From contig CAISUD010000023.1 of NCBI GenBank assembly GCA_903888625.1, forward strand, positions 1 to 35,228: a stretch of 35,228 nucleotides of DNA, given 5' to 3'. The translations under genes were made by a program, and so were the position numbers. A model generated the notes under the pieces. That model made no database searches, had not been told where the DNA came from, and worked only from the letters and a program-made list of their open reading frames with translations. This stretch comes from an uncultured bacterium (lineage in GTDB: Bacteria > Patescibacteriota > Minisyncoccia > Phycocordibacterales > UBA9973). This document shows positions 22,910 to 30,441 of the stretch, piece by piece; position 1 is the stretch's first letter; each line of letters starts with the position of its first letter.

Positions 22910-22937
22910 CACCCGAAAGTCACTGCACTTTCGGGTG
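22910..22937 (+). terminator. Hairpin after the EF-Tu-like gene
   Basis: A perfect 11-bp stem CACCCGAAAGT / ACTTTCGGGTG with a 6-nt loop lies 21 nt after the stop. The U-tract is weak (ACTTTCGTTT). Confidence 0.65.
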
Positions 22938-23035
22938 ACTTTCGTTTATGAGAAATTTGTTTGTAATTTAAAACACACGGGGGGTAATTTAGTTTTTGAT
23001 TGTTTTATTTTATCAAAAAAATAAGTAATTTCTAA

Positions 23036-23293
23036 TTATTTTGTATTTTGACCATAATAAAATCCAATTACCACACCCATCATACCGATTAAGCCTGATA
23101 CTAGATATTTTATAAGATCCGATTTTTCAGAAGTAATATTTCCCCAAAGTGTATACACTATTGATAATAATAATACAGCTGCAAACAAGACTAAAAGCCC
23201 TATAGCTAATTTGCCACGTACTTTCTCTTGTGCCTCGGGTACAGATCCAGAACCAGGAATATCTTTAGTGTTTTTATTAAAATTCGTGTCCAT
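23036..23293 (-). CDS. Small two-TM membrane protein, unknown
   Basis: This 85-aa protein has a hydrophilic N-terminus (MDTNFNKNTKDIPGSGSVPEAQEKVRG) and two membrane helices (LAIGLLVLFAAVLLLSIVYTLW; LIKYLVSGLIGMMGVVIGFYYG). Its start overlaps the last base of the upstream gene, so the two are translationally coupled. I do not recognise a family. The short charged loop between the helices resembles small holin-like or accessory proteins, but nothing decides this. Confidence 0.6.
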   Translation of the reverse strand: MDTNFNKNTKDIPGSGSVPEAQEKVRGKLAIGLLVLFAAVLLLSIVYTLWGNITSEKSDLIKYLVSGLIGMMGVVIGFYYGQNTK

Positions 23294-23646
23294 TATTTTT
23301 TATAAATTGAATATTCGAGCGACCTAACTTTTTTATCATTAAGGGAATTTATTCTAAATGATATATATGCCGTACTTTTATCTGCTAATTCTCCAAATTT
23401 AACAAAGTCTGTAGTACCATATGTTGTTTCGTTAATATTTATAAGAATAAATTTTATAGTTTTTGATTGCGAAGTATCAATTTTAATAATTGCTTTTCCA
23501 TTATCATTATTATTTTTTTCAAAAGAAAAAACAATTGAATAATCATTCAAGGTCATTACTATTGGTTCATTTTCAAGAACTTGAATAATACCTGAATCAA
23601 GTAGTTCATAGTCCCCATTTTTAATTTTTTTAATCACACCAATCAT
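23293..23646 (-). CDS. Hypothetical beta-rich protein (possibly DUF6864-like)
   Basis: This 117-aa protein, MIGVIKKIKNGDYELLDSGIIQVL..., reads as alternating strands (SIVFSFEKNNNDNGKAIIKID; TIKFILININETTYGTTDFVKFG; TAYISFRINS) and ends in a basic tail. It may resemble the DUF6864 family; I am not certain. It is the first of a two-gene unit with a very well-formed leaderless promoter directly upstream. No signal peptide is seen. Confidence 0.6.
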   Translation of the reverse strand: MIGVIKKIKNGDYELLDSGIIQVLENEPIVMTLNDYSIVFSFEKNNNDNGKAIIKIDTSQSKTIKFILININETTYGTTDFVKFGELADKSTAYISFRINSLNDKKVRSLEYSIYKK

Positions 23647-23652
23647 AAATTT

Positions 23653-23681
23653 ATTATATTAAATATAAAACAAATTGTAAA
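23653..23681 (-). promoter_or_regulatory. Leaderless promoter of the 23646-23036 unit
   Basis: The minus strand reads TTTACA, a 17-nt spacer, perfect TATAAT, 6 nt, then ATG (23646). This is the best-formed example of the window's leaderless geometry. Confidence 0.7.
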
Positions 23682-23832
23682 ATAAATAGCAAAACTCCTG
23701 AATTAGGGTTGAGGTTTTGAGAACCTACTTTTAGGAATAATACCCATTATATCATTTTCAACTATTAAAATCCTGAAGTATGTTGTATCTACAATGTATC
23801 ACTCCAATTTTTTGATGATAAGACTTGTCAGG

Positions 23833-23904
23833 TGACTCTACCGGGAATCGAACCCGGATTTAGTGCTTGAAAAGCACTCGTCCTAACCGTTAGACGATAG
23901 AGCC
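23833..23904 (-). tRNA. tRNA-Glu (anticodon TTC)
   Basis: It has a 7-bp acceptor GGCTCTA/TAGAGTC with one G-U, anticodon arm AGTGC-TTTTCAA-GCACT giving TTC, and T-arm CCGGGTTCGATTCCCGG. The discriminator is A and no CCA is encoded in full. Confidence 0.95.
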
Positions 23905-23944
23905 AATATGAATACTATAACACTTTTCATAAAAAAACAAAAGG

Positions 23945-23973
23945 TTGAACTTAATCTGTTAGTAGTATACACT
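23945..23973 (+). promoter_or_regulatory. Leaderless promoter of the 23980 gene
   Basis: TTGAAC, a 17-nt spacer, TACACT, 6 nt, then ATG at 23980. This geometry decides the start: the ATG at 23908 would lie upstream of the promoter. Confidence 0.55.
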
Positions 23974-23979
23974 ATATGT

Positions 23980-24675
23980 ATGGGTTCGAATATACATTTA
24001 AAAAATAAAGCTATCTCTCTTCGTAAGAGTGGAAAGAGTTACAACAACATAAGAAAAACTTTGGGTATTACGTCAAAAGGAACTCTTAGTCATTGGTTTA
24101 AAAATATAAAATTGTCTAAAAAATCTACAAAACTTTTAGATAAAAATAATAAACTCGCCCACAAAAGAGGTTTATTCACCGCTAATAAAAATAGGGAAAT
24201 TAAAATTGAAAGTGAAAATAAAAAAGCGTATATTGAAGGTCAAGATCATATACAATCAATATCTAAAAAGGAACTTCTTCTAATTGGTGCGGCTTTATAT
24301 TGGGGAGAAGGAACAAAATCAGAAAGAGGTTCAGTATCGCTTTGTTTTAGTAATTCTGACCCGTTTATGATATTAGTTTATATGAAATTTATTCGAGAAA
24401 TATTGAAAATTCCAGAAGAAAGAATTAGGGCTGGAATTCACATATATCCATCAATATCTGTTGATGAGGCAAGAAAATTCTGGTCAAAAACAACAAAATT
24501 ACCAGAAAATAGATTTTATATCATTACACAAGTTAGTCGAGCAAGTCAAAATAAAAGACCATTTAATATATTGCCATATGGTACTATCGCTATAAAAATC
24601 AATAATCGTCAACAATTTTACAAAGTTAAAGGAATGATAAAAGGAATAGTACAAAAATCACAAACAATATCGTAA
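23980..24675 (+). CDS. HTH plus LAGLIDADG-like hypothetical protein
   Basis: This 231-aa protein (from MGSNIHLKNKA) has an N-terminal resolvase-like helix-turn-helix (KAISLRKSGKSYNNIRKTLGITSKGTLSHWFKN), a basic linker and a C-terminal domain. That domain holds ALYWGEGTKSERGSVSLCFSNSDPFMILVYMKFIREIL...IPEERIRAGIHIYPSISVDEARKFWS, which resembles homing-endonuclease-type (LAGLIDADG-like) folds of the WGEG..K...SNSDP family. The role is unknown; such proteins may be regulators or decayed mobile endonucleases. It sits head-to-head with tRNA-Glu. The start 23980 replaces 23908 because of the promoter. Confidence 0.6.
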   Translation: MGSNIHLKNKAISLRKSGKSYNNIRKTLGITSKGTLSHWFKNIKLSKKSTKLLDKNNKLAHKRGLFTANKNREIKIESENKKAYIEGQDHIQSISKKELLLIGAALYWGEGTKSERGSVSLCFSNSDPFMILVYMKFIREILKIPEERIRAGIHIYPSISVDEARKFWSKTTKLPENRFYIITQVSRASQNKRPFNILPYGTIAIKINNRQQFYKVKGMIKGIVQKSQTIS

Positions 24676-24681
24676 CTGAAA

Positions 24682-24710
24682 TTGATAAAAAAGTAGAAAA
24701 ATATTATACT
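24682..24710 (+). promoter_or_regulatory. Promoter of the uridylyltransferase gene
   Basis: TTGATA, a 17-nt spacer, TATACT, then 8 nt to the ATG at 24719. The predicted transcription start falls within about 1-3 nt of the start codon. Confidence 0.7.
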
Positions 24711-24718
24711 AAATTGAC

Positions 24719-25462
24719 ATGCAAAACAACAAAATCAAAATTGTAATTTTAGCTGGAGGGATTGGTAAAAGAATGCAAAGTGATTTGCCAAAAGTTCTGG
24801 CTCCCCTTCGAGGCTCACACATGATCGGGCACGTGCTTGATTCAGTTGGAAAAATATCAAATGAAAAACCACTCGTCATTATCGGACACAAAGGCGATTT
24901 GATAAAAAAAGAATTGGGTGAAACTTGTTGCTATGCCTTGCAACCCGAAGCTCTTGGTACTGGGCATGCTGTCTCTTGCGCAAAGGAAGATTGCCTTGAT
25001 GCAGAAAATATTGTGGTGCTTTCTGGAGACCAACCTTTCATCACTGGAGAAACAATAAAAAATTTAATTGATAAACATTTAGAATCTAATGCGAAAATAA
25101 CTTTTACCACAACAATAGTAGGAGACTTTTTAGACTGGCGAAATGCTTTTATCGCTTTCGGAAGAATTCTAAGAAAAGATGGCAAAGTAAATGGCATCAG
25201 AGAATTTAGAGATGCAAATGAAGAAGAAAGAAAAATTACTGAAGTAAACGCAGGCTGTTATATTTTCAATGCCAAATGGCTTTGGGAAAATTTAGAAAAA
25301 GTTAAAAACCAAAACGCTCAAAACGAATATTATTTGACTGACTTACTTCATATCGCTGCAAAAAATAATGAAAAAATTGAAACCATAACTATCGAACCTC
25401 ACGAAGCTCTCGGTGCCAACACCAAAGAAGAACTTCAAATTCTCGAAAATTTTGAAAAATAA
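24719..25462 (+). CDS. GlmU-type UDP-sugar pyrophosphorylase (uridylyltransferase domain only)
   Basis: This nucleotidyltransferase has 247 aa. The N-terminal signature VILAGGIGKRMQSDLPKVLAPLRG corresponds to GlmU's LAAGKGTRM.S..PKVLH. ALGTGHAVSCAKEDC, LSGDQPFITGETI and VNAGCYIFNAKWLWENL (NTG-like) follow. It ends after about 245 residues, so the left-handed beta-helix acetyltransferase half of bifunctional GlmU is missing. It probably makes UDP-GlcNAc or a related sugar nucleotide for peptidoglycan, and the acetylation would need another enzyme or scavenging. Confidence 0.85.
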   Translation: MQNNKIKIVILAGGIGKRMQSDLPKVLAPLRGSHMIGHVLDSVGKISNEKPLVIIGHKGDLIKKELGETCCYALQPEALGTGHAVSCAKEDCLDAENIVVLSGDQPFITGETIKNLIDKHLESNAKITFTTTIVGDFLDWRNAFIAFGRILRKDGKVNGIREFRDANEEERKITEVNAGCYIFNAKWLWENLEKVKNQNAQNEYYLTDLLHIAAKNNEKIETITIEPHEALGANTKEELQILENFEK

Positions 25463-25468
25463 AAAATT

Positions 25469-25497
25469 TTGCTAAAAACCCTATTTAGCTATATAAT
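25469..25497 (+). promoter_or_regulatory. Promoter of the glutamate dehydrogenase gene
   Basis: TTGCTA, a 17-nt spacer, perfect TATAAT. The start would be near 25504, giving a short AT-rich leader of about 25 nt without SD. Confidence 0.7.
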
Positions 25498-25528
25498 AGG
25501 AATCTTATAAATAATAAAAACTAATCAT

Positions 25529-26743
25529 ATGCAAAACCCATTTCAAAATGCGATGTCGCAATTAGACAAGGCCGTAAAAATTAAAGACTTTAATGATCTT
25601 ATTACAAAATTAAGACAACCCGATCGAGATATTCGAATTTCCATTCCAATCAAAATGGATAATGGCACTTTAAAAGTCTTTGAAGGATATAGAGTCGAAT
25701 ATGATAATGCTCGTGGACCTTATAAAGGTGGAATTCGCTATCACCAAGATACAGAAATAAACGAAGTAAAAGCTCTCGCTTTTTGGATGGCCCTCAAATG
25801 TGCTATTGCCAACATCCCGATGGGTGGTGGTAAAGGTGGAATCACGGTCAGTCCAAAAGAATTATCCAGTGGAGAGTTGGAAAGACTTTCTCGTGGTTGG
25901 GTACAAAAACTTTCCGATATTTTAGGACCTAAAAAAGATGTCCCGGCTCCAGATGTAAACACTACTCCAGAAATTATGGCTTGGATGAGTGATGAATATG
26001 AAAAAATTAGTGGTGACAAAACTCGGGCAACTTTTACCGGCAAACCTATCGAAAAAGGTGGCTCTGAAGGACGTGGTCCAGCTACTGGCCTTGGGGGTTT
26101 TTATGTTTTTGATTCTCTACGAGCACAACTCGGTCTTCCTGAAAAATGCAACGTCGTCATTCAAGGTTTCGGAAATGTCGGATTAAATGCAGCTGAAATT
26201 TTTGCCAAAAATGGACATAAAATAATTGCAATTTCAGATTCTAAGGGTGGAGTTTATAACCAACTTGGTCTTGATTTAGAAAAATTAATTACGCACAAGA
26301 AAAGTACTGGCTCACTGGCTGATTTCGCAGATAGCAAGAACCTTACCAATGCAGAATTACTTGAAACAGCCTGTGATCTATTAATCCCAGCTGCTTTTGA
26401 AAATCAAATTACCGACCAAAATGCCGGGAATGTAAAAGCCAAAGTTATCATGGAACTTGCCAATGGTCCTGTCACCCCAGAAGCTGATGAAATTTTATTC
26501 CAAAAAAATATTCCGATTATTCCTGATGTTTTATCAAACTCGGGTGGAGTCACTGTCTCCTATTTTGAATGGGATCAAAATTTAAAAGGAGAACACTGGA
26601 CAGAAAAAGAAGTTTTTGAAAAACTTTTGGGAATGATGAATGATTCGGCCCAAAAAGTTTATGAAAGTAGTCAGAAATATTCCACCGACCTTCGCCGTGG
26701 CGCCTTCATCTTGGCGCTTGAAAGAATAAGTGAAAAGATGTAA
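25529..26743 (+). CDS. gdhA: Glu/Leu-type dehydrogenase (glutamate dehydrogenase)
   Basis: This NAD(P)-dependent amino acid dehydrogenase has 404 aa. The dimerisation/catalytic domain has RVEYDNARGPYKGGIRYH and the substrate-binding PMGGGKGGI with the catalytic Lys (about residue 100), APDVNTTPEIMAWMSDEY, GKPIEKGGSEGRGPATGLGG. The Rossmann domain follows with VVIQGFGNVGLNAAEIF and LIPAAFENQIT, ANGPVTPEAD, IPDVLSNSGGVTVSYFEW. It interconverts glutamate and 2-oxoglutarate plus ammonia. The GRGPATG form is typical of glutamate rather than leucine enzymes. It stands alone and is followed by a tRNA gene. Confidence 0.93.
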   Translation: MQNPFQNAMSQLDKAVKIKDFNDLITKLRQPDRDIRISIPIKMDNGTLKVFEGYRVEYDNARGPYKGGIRYHQDTEINEVKALAFWMALKCAIANIPMGGGKGGITVSPKELSSGELERLSRGWVQKLSDILGPKKDVPAPDVNTTPEIMAWMSDEYEKISGDKTRATFTGKPIEKGGSEGRGPATGLGGFYVFDSLRAQLGLPEKCNVVIQGFGNVGLNAAEIFAKNGHKIIAISDSKGGVYNQLGLDLEKLITHKKSTGSLADFADSKNLTNAELLETACDLLIPAAFENQITDQNAGNVKAKVIMELANGPVTPEADEILFQKNIPIIPDVLSNSGGVTVSYFEWDQNLKGEHWTEKEVFEKLLGMMNDSAQKVYESSQKYSTDLRRGAFILALERISEKM

Positions 26744-26748
26744 TATAT

Positions 26749-26774
26749 TTTGGGTAAATTAAATTTTACCCAAA
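26749..26774. terminator. Hairpin between gdhA and tRNA-Val
   Basis: TTTGGGTAAA / TTTACCCAAA, 10-bp arms with a 6-nt loop. It is followed by the tRNA and not by a T-run, so it may be a processing or 3'-end stabilising structure. Confidence 0.5.
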
Positions 26775-26777
26775 CTT

Positions 26778-26850
26778 GCGCGGTTAGCTCAGTTGGTAGA
26801 GCGACCCCTTGACGTGGGGTAGGTCACAGGTTCGAATCCTGTATCGCGCA
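26778..26850 (+). tRNA. tRNA-Val (anticodon GAC)
   Basis: Acceptor GCGCGGT/ATCGCGC with one wobble, D-arm GCTCAGTTGGTAGAGC, anticodon arm ACCCC-TTGACGT-GGGGT giving GAC, T-arm ACAGGTTCGAATCCTGT. No CCA is encoded. Confidence 0.95.
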
Positions 26851-26856
26851 CAGCGT

Positions 26857-26887
26857 AAAAAAAATCCAAACTGCTTTGGATTTTTTA
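26857..26887 (+). terminator. Terminator of tRNA-Val
   Basis: AAAAAATCCAAA-CTGC-TTTGGATTTTTT, a strong short hairpin with a T-run directly after the tRNA. Confidence 0.85.
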
Positions 26888-26937
26888 GCTGTGCGAGACA
26901 GAGTCATATTTTTTCAACAGAAAAAATAGACAAGTCC

Positions 26938-26983
26938 GGGTCGGGAAAATTTTCTAATGACGATTAGAAAATTATTCCTGACC
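26938..26983. repeat. Long hairpin upstream of tsaD
   Basis: GGTC-GGGAA-AATTTTCTAAT-GACG-ATTAGAAAATT-ATTCC-GACC pairs over about 20 bp with small bulges. It is upstream of the tsaD -10. No function can be assigned; it could be an untranslated structured element or another palindrome family. Confidence 0.55.
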
Positions 26984-27020
26984 ACAAAAACAATATCTAG
27001 CATTTTTTTCCTAAATAAGC

Positions 27021-27026
27021 TAGATT
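27021..27026 (+). promoter_or_regulatory. -10 box of tsaD (leaderless geometry)
   Basis: TAGATT followed by 6 nt and the ATG at 27033. The -35 is not convincing. Confidence 0.35.
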
Positions 27027-27032
27027 ATAGTT

Positions 27033-28238
27033 ATGAAAATCTTAAGCGTCGAAACATCTTGTGATGAAACTGGAATTAGTATTTTGGAAGTAACTGGCTC
27101 TAAAAATCCAACTTTTAAGGTTTTAGCCAACAGTTTAAATTCACAAATAAAAATTCACTCCCCGTACGGTGGAGTTTTCCCAGCACTCGCTAAAAGAGAG
27201 CATTTAAAAAACCTACCAATTCTTTTAGAAAGAACTCTTAAAAAAGCCAACCTCACCCTTTCCCCCACTCCTGCCAAGAAAAGGATCGATTTAATTGCTG
27301 TCACTTCTGGACCCGGTCTCGAACCTGCTCTTTGGACTGGAATTGTTTTTGCAAAAGAACTCGCTAAAAAATGGTCCGCCAGCCGGCGGATACCACTAGT
27401 ACCAGTCAACCATATGGAAGGACATATCCTTTCCGTTTTTGCTAAAGATAAAAAGGAATTTCAAATTGATAAATTAAATTTTCCAATCCTTTCTCTCCTT
27501 GTCTCTGGTGGGCATACTGAACTTGTCCTGATGAAAGATTTTAGAAAATATAAAATCATCGGTGAGACATTGGACGATGCCGCCGGTGAAGCTTATGATA
27601 AAGTGGCAAGAATGCTTCTGCTTCCCTATCCAGGTGGACCAGAGATCTCTCGCTTGGCAAACCAAGCTCGAAGGAGTTCTATTCCCCTCTTGAGGGGTGG
27701 CTCGCTTGCGAGACGGGGTGGAAAATTCATCCACCTCCCCCTAAAGGGTACTCCTCAAGAGGAGAATTTCAAACTTCCTCGTCCAATGTTATATACAAAA
27801 AACTTTGATTTTTCTTTTTCGGGATTAAAAACGGCTGTATTATATTTAATTCGTGATTTACAAAAAGAAAATCCAAATATACTTCAAAATGAAAAAATCA
27901 AAAGTGAAATTGCTTGTGAATTTGAAAATGCCGTGGTTGAAACCCTAGTTTATAAAACCAAAAAAGCTATTGAGAAATATAATGTTAAAACTTTAATTGT
28001 CGCTGGTGGAGTTTCAGCCAATAAACATCTTAAAAAAGAAATGCAAAAAATGACAAAAGAACTGAGAGGCAAGTCCTCTTTAAAGAGGCCTTGCCTCTCA
28101 GTTCTTTTCCCTTCAAAAAAACTCTCTGGCGACAATTCCATCATGATTGGAATAGCTGGATATTTCAAATATCTAAAAAATAATAAAAAAACAACTAGAG
28201 CGGGAAATATCAAAGCCGAAGGTGGATTAAGGCTATAA
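27033..28238 (+). CDS. tsaD: tRNA N6-adenosine threonylcarbamoyltransferase TsaD, enlarged by inserts
   Basis: TsaD transfers threonylcarbamoyl from TC-AMP to A37 of ANN-decoding tRNAs, working with TsaB/E. It has the ASKHA fold, with ILSVETSCDETGISIL, metal-binding VNHMEGHILSVF, LLVSGGHTELVLM and FSFSGLKTAV. Normal length is about 340 aa, but this protein has 401. The excess is explained by three palindromic inserts: WSASRR (27375-27390), SIPLLRGGSLARRGGKFIHLPLKGTPQE (27683-27767) and LRGKSSLKRPCLS (28059-28104). They fall between core elements, and GGVSANKHL...FPSKKLSGDNSIMIG continues normally after them, so the enzyme is probably functional. Confidence 0.93.
   Translation: MKILSVETSCDETGISILEVTGSKNPTFKVLANSLNSQIKIHSPYGGVFPALAKREHLKNLPILLERTLKKANLTLSPTPAKKRIDLIAVTSGPGLEPALWTGIVFAKELAKKWSASRRIPLVPVNHMEGHILSVFAKDKKEFQIDKLNFPILSLLVSGGHTELVLMKDFRKYKIIGETLDDAAGEAYDKVARMLLLPYPGGPEISRLANQARRSSIPLLRGGSLARRGGKFIHLPLKGTPQEENFKLPRPMLYTKNFDFSFSGLKTAVLYLIRDLQKENPNILQNEKIKSEIACEFENAVVETLVYKTKKAIEKYNVKTLIVAGGVSANKHLKKEMQKMTKELRGKSSLKRPCLSVLFPSKKLSGDNSIMIGIAGYFKYLKNNKKTTRAGNIKAEGGLRL
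27375..27390. repeat. Small palindrome insert in tsaD
   Basis: TCCGCC-AGCC-GGCGGA, 16 nt, encodes SASRR before the conserved IPLVPVNHMEGH. Much more GC-rich than the surrounding gene. Confidence 0.7.
27683..27767. repeat. 85-nt protein-coding palindromic element in tsaD
   Basis: The left arm TTCCCCTCTTGAGGGGTGG and the right arm (complement of TTCTCCTCTTGAGGAGT) match at both ends, with GGGGTGG/CCACCTCCCC inner pairing around an ATTCA loop. The element is in frame, GC-rich, and splits the normal sequence between PGGPEISRLANQ and FKLPRPML. Confidence 0.85.
28059..28104. repeat. Compound REP-like palindrome in tsaD
   Basis: A 46-nt inverted repeat (arms GAACTGAGAGGCAAGTCCTC... with a single mismatch in 23 bp) contains the island's CTGAGAGGCAAG sequence on each side of TTTAAA. 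It encodes ELRGKSSLKRPCLSV, using the same frame as the insert in the transposase. Confidence 0.9.
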
Positions 28239-28257
28239 AATATGATATATTGGGGAT

Positions 28258-30441
28258 ATGGATGACAAATTCTTAAAACCATACAACCCAAGAGAAACCG
28301 AAGACCGGATTTATAAACTTTGGGAAGATTCCGGTTTTTTTAATCCAGATGTTTGTGTAGAAAAAGGAATTACCGACAAAAATGCAGAGACTTTTTCTTT
28401 AATAATGCCCCCAACAAATGCAAATGGGTCTCTCCATGCTGGACATGGTTTAGTAATGACTATAGAAGATATAATCGTACGTTATAAAAGAATGCAAGGA
28501 TTTAGAACACTCTGGCTCCCGGGGCTTGATCATGCTGGATTTGAAACTCAAGTAGTTTATGAAAGAAAACTTGAAAAAGAAGGTCGCACAAGATTTGGAA
28601 TGGATAGAAATGTACTTTATAAAGAGATTCTAGATTTTACTTTGCAAAATTCATCAAATATTAAAAGTCAAATTAGAAAAACTGGTGCTTCTTGCGACTG
28701 GTCAAGAGAAAAATTTACTTTAGATGATGATATTGTAAAAACTGTATATCAAACTTTCAAAAAACTTTATGATGATGATTTAGTTTATAGAGGGAATAAA
28801 ATAGTATCTTGGTGTTCAAAACACCATACCTCTTTTTCCAATTTAGAAATTTTAGATGAAGAAAGAATAGAACCTTATTATTATTTAAAATATGGTCCTT
28901 TTATAATTTCTACTTCTAGACCAGAAACAAAATTTGGAGATAAATATGTGGTAATGCATCCTGATGATAAGAGGTATGCTGAATATACCCACGGGCAAAA
29001 AATAAACTTGGAATGGATAAATGGTCCGATAACAGCAACAATTATAAAAGATAAAGCAGTCGATATGGAATTTGGAACAGGAGTAATGACTATCACCCCT
29101 TGGCACGACCCAGTAGATTTTGAAATAGCTGAAAGACACAACCTTGAAAAAGAACAAATTATTGATGAATTCGGTAAATTACTGCCAGTGGCTGGAGAGT
29201 TTGCTGGTATGCATATCAAAAAAGCACGTCCTTTAATTATTGAAAAATTAAGACAAAAATGGTTAATTGAAAAAATCGATGAAAATTATAAACACGTAGT
29301 AAGAACTTGCTATAAATGTGGGACTATTATTGAACCACAAATAAAAAATCAATGGTTTATAAAAATGAAACCGCTGGCAGAAAGAGCTCTAAAAAAAATT
29401 GAAAACGAAGAAATAAAATATATACCAGAACATTATAAAAAAATTTCTATTCATTGGTTAGAAAATATTACTGATTGGAATATCTCTCGCCAAATTGTTT
29501 GGGGTATTCCTATTCCAGCTAAAATATGTACTGTCTGTGAACACGGCATGGTAGATATTGAAAATAAAATAACAAAATGTACTAAATGCAGTAATAATGT
29601 AAAAACAGATATTGATACTTTTGATACTTGGTTTTCTTCTGGGCAATGGCCTTTTGCAACGCTAGGTTATCCAAGCAAAGATGATTTTAAAAATTTCTAT
29701 CCAACTGATCTAATGGAAACAGCTGGTGAAATTATTTTCTTTTGGGTTTCTAGAATGATAATGCTAGGACTTTATATTACCGATAATATTCCTTTTAAAA
29801 AAGTTTACCTACACGGTTTAGTTTTAGATGCAAAAGGAAGAAAAATGAGTAAAAGTAAAGGAAATGTTATCGATCCAATCATTTTAACAGATAAATATGG
29901 TACTGATGCTTTTCGGATGGGAATAATTGTTGGGAATACCCCTGGAACATCTCTTTCATTGTCTGAGGATAAAATAAAAGCATATAAACATTTTGCAAAT
30001 AAACTTTGGAACATTACTCGTTTTGTTCTTTCAAACACAGAATCTTTACCTGCAGAAAACACTCAAGAAATAAAAATAATGGAAAATGATCAAAAAACTT
30101 TTGATGAACTAAATATTTTTATAAAGGATATAACTTCAGATATGGATAATTATAAATTTTATATGGCTGCAGAAAAATTATATCATTATGTTTGGCACAT
30201 ATTTGCCGATAAATTAATTGAAGAATCAAAGGATAAATTAAAAAGTGAAAATAAAGAAACAGTCTTATCTATTCAATATACTTTAAAACATGTTTTAGAA
30301 AAATGTCTTATAATGTTGCACCCATTTGTCCCATTTGTCACCGAAGAAATTTGGCAAACAATGAATCTAAAAAATAAAAAATTATTAATGATTCAAAAAT
30401 GGCCCTTCGACCTTGCTCAGGGCAAGCCCAATGACAACTAA
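28258..30441 (+). CDS. valS: Valyl-tRNA synthetase, short form
   Basis: This class I synthetase charges tRNA-Val. The start YNPRETEDRIYKLWEDSGFFNPD is ValS-like. The HIGH signature is HAGHG in PPTNANGSLHAGHG, the CP1 editing domain is present (STSRPETKFGDKYVVMHPDD), and a zinc knuckle pair (CYKCG; CTVCEHG...CTKCS) and KMSKS (GRKMSKSKGN) follow. At 727 aa it lacks the C-terminal coiled coil of the 950-aa E. coli enzyme. Its last residues (PFDLAQGKPNDN) come from a CCCTTCGACCTTGCTCAGGG palindromic element. It overlaps the next gene by 11 nt and starts 19 nt after tsaD. Confidence 0.94.
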   Translation: MDDKFLKPYNPRETEDRIYKLWEDSGFFNPDVCVEKGITDKNAETFSLIMPPTNANGSLHAGHGLVMTIEDIIVRYKRMQGFRTLWLPGLDHAGFETQVVYERKLEKEGRTRFGMDRNVLYKEILDFTLQNSSNIKSQIRKTGASCDWSREKFTLDDDIVKTVYQTFKKLYDDDLVYRGNKIVSWCSKHHTSFSNLEILDEERIEPYYYLKYGPFIISTSRPETKFGDKYVVMHPDDKRYAEYTHGQKINLEWINGPITATIIKDKAVDMEFGTGVMTITPWHDPVDFEIAERHNLEKEQIIDEFGKLLPVAGEFAGMHIKKARPLIIEKLRQKWLIEKIDENYKHVVRTCYKCGTIIEPQIKNQWFIKMKPLAERALKKIENEEIKYIPEHYKKISIHWLENITDWNISRQIVWGIPIPAKICTVCEHGMVDIENKITKCTKCSNNVKTDIDTFDTWFSSGQWPFATLGYPSKDDFKNFYPTDLMETAGEIIFFWVSRMIMLGLYITDNIPFKKVYLHGLVLDAKGRKMSKSKGNVIDPIILTDKYGTDAFRMGIIVGNTPGTSLSLSEDKIKAYKHFANKLWNITRFVLSNTESLPAENTQEIKIMENDQKTFDELNIFIKDITSDMDNYKFYMAAEKLYHYVWHIFADKLIEESKDKLKSENKETVLSIQYTLKHVLEKCLIMLHPFVPFVTEEIWQTMNLKNKKLLMIQKWPFDLAQGKPNDN
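30402..30423. repeat. CCTTCGAC...GCTCAGG element at the end of valS
   Basis: GCCCTTCGACCTTGCTCAGG(GC) has GCCCT/AGGGC arms and encodes PFDLAQGK, the C-terminal tail of ValS. A sister element lies in pyk at 33038. Confidence 0.7.

Noticed and set aside
23690-23832. Possible CRISPR-like or attachment remnants upstream of tRNA-Glu
   Set aside because: No direct repeats with regular spacing are present; only AT-rich unique sequence is seen.
26938-26983. Riboswitch upstream of tsaD
   Set aside because: A single long hairpin without a recognisable aptamer core; it also lies upstream of the likely -10 box, so it would not be in the mRNA.
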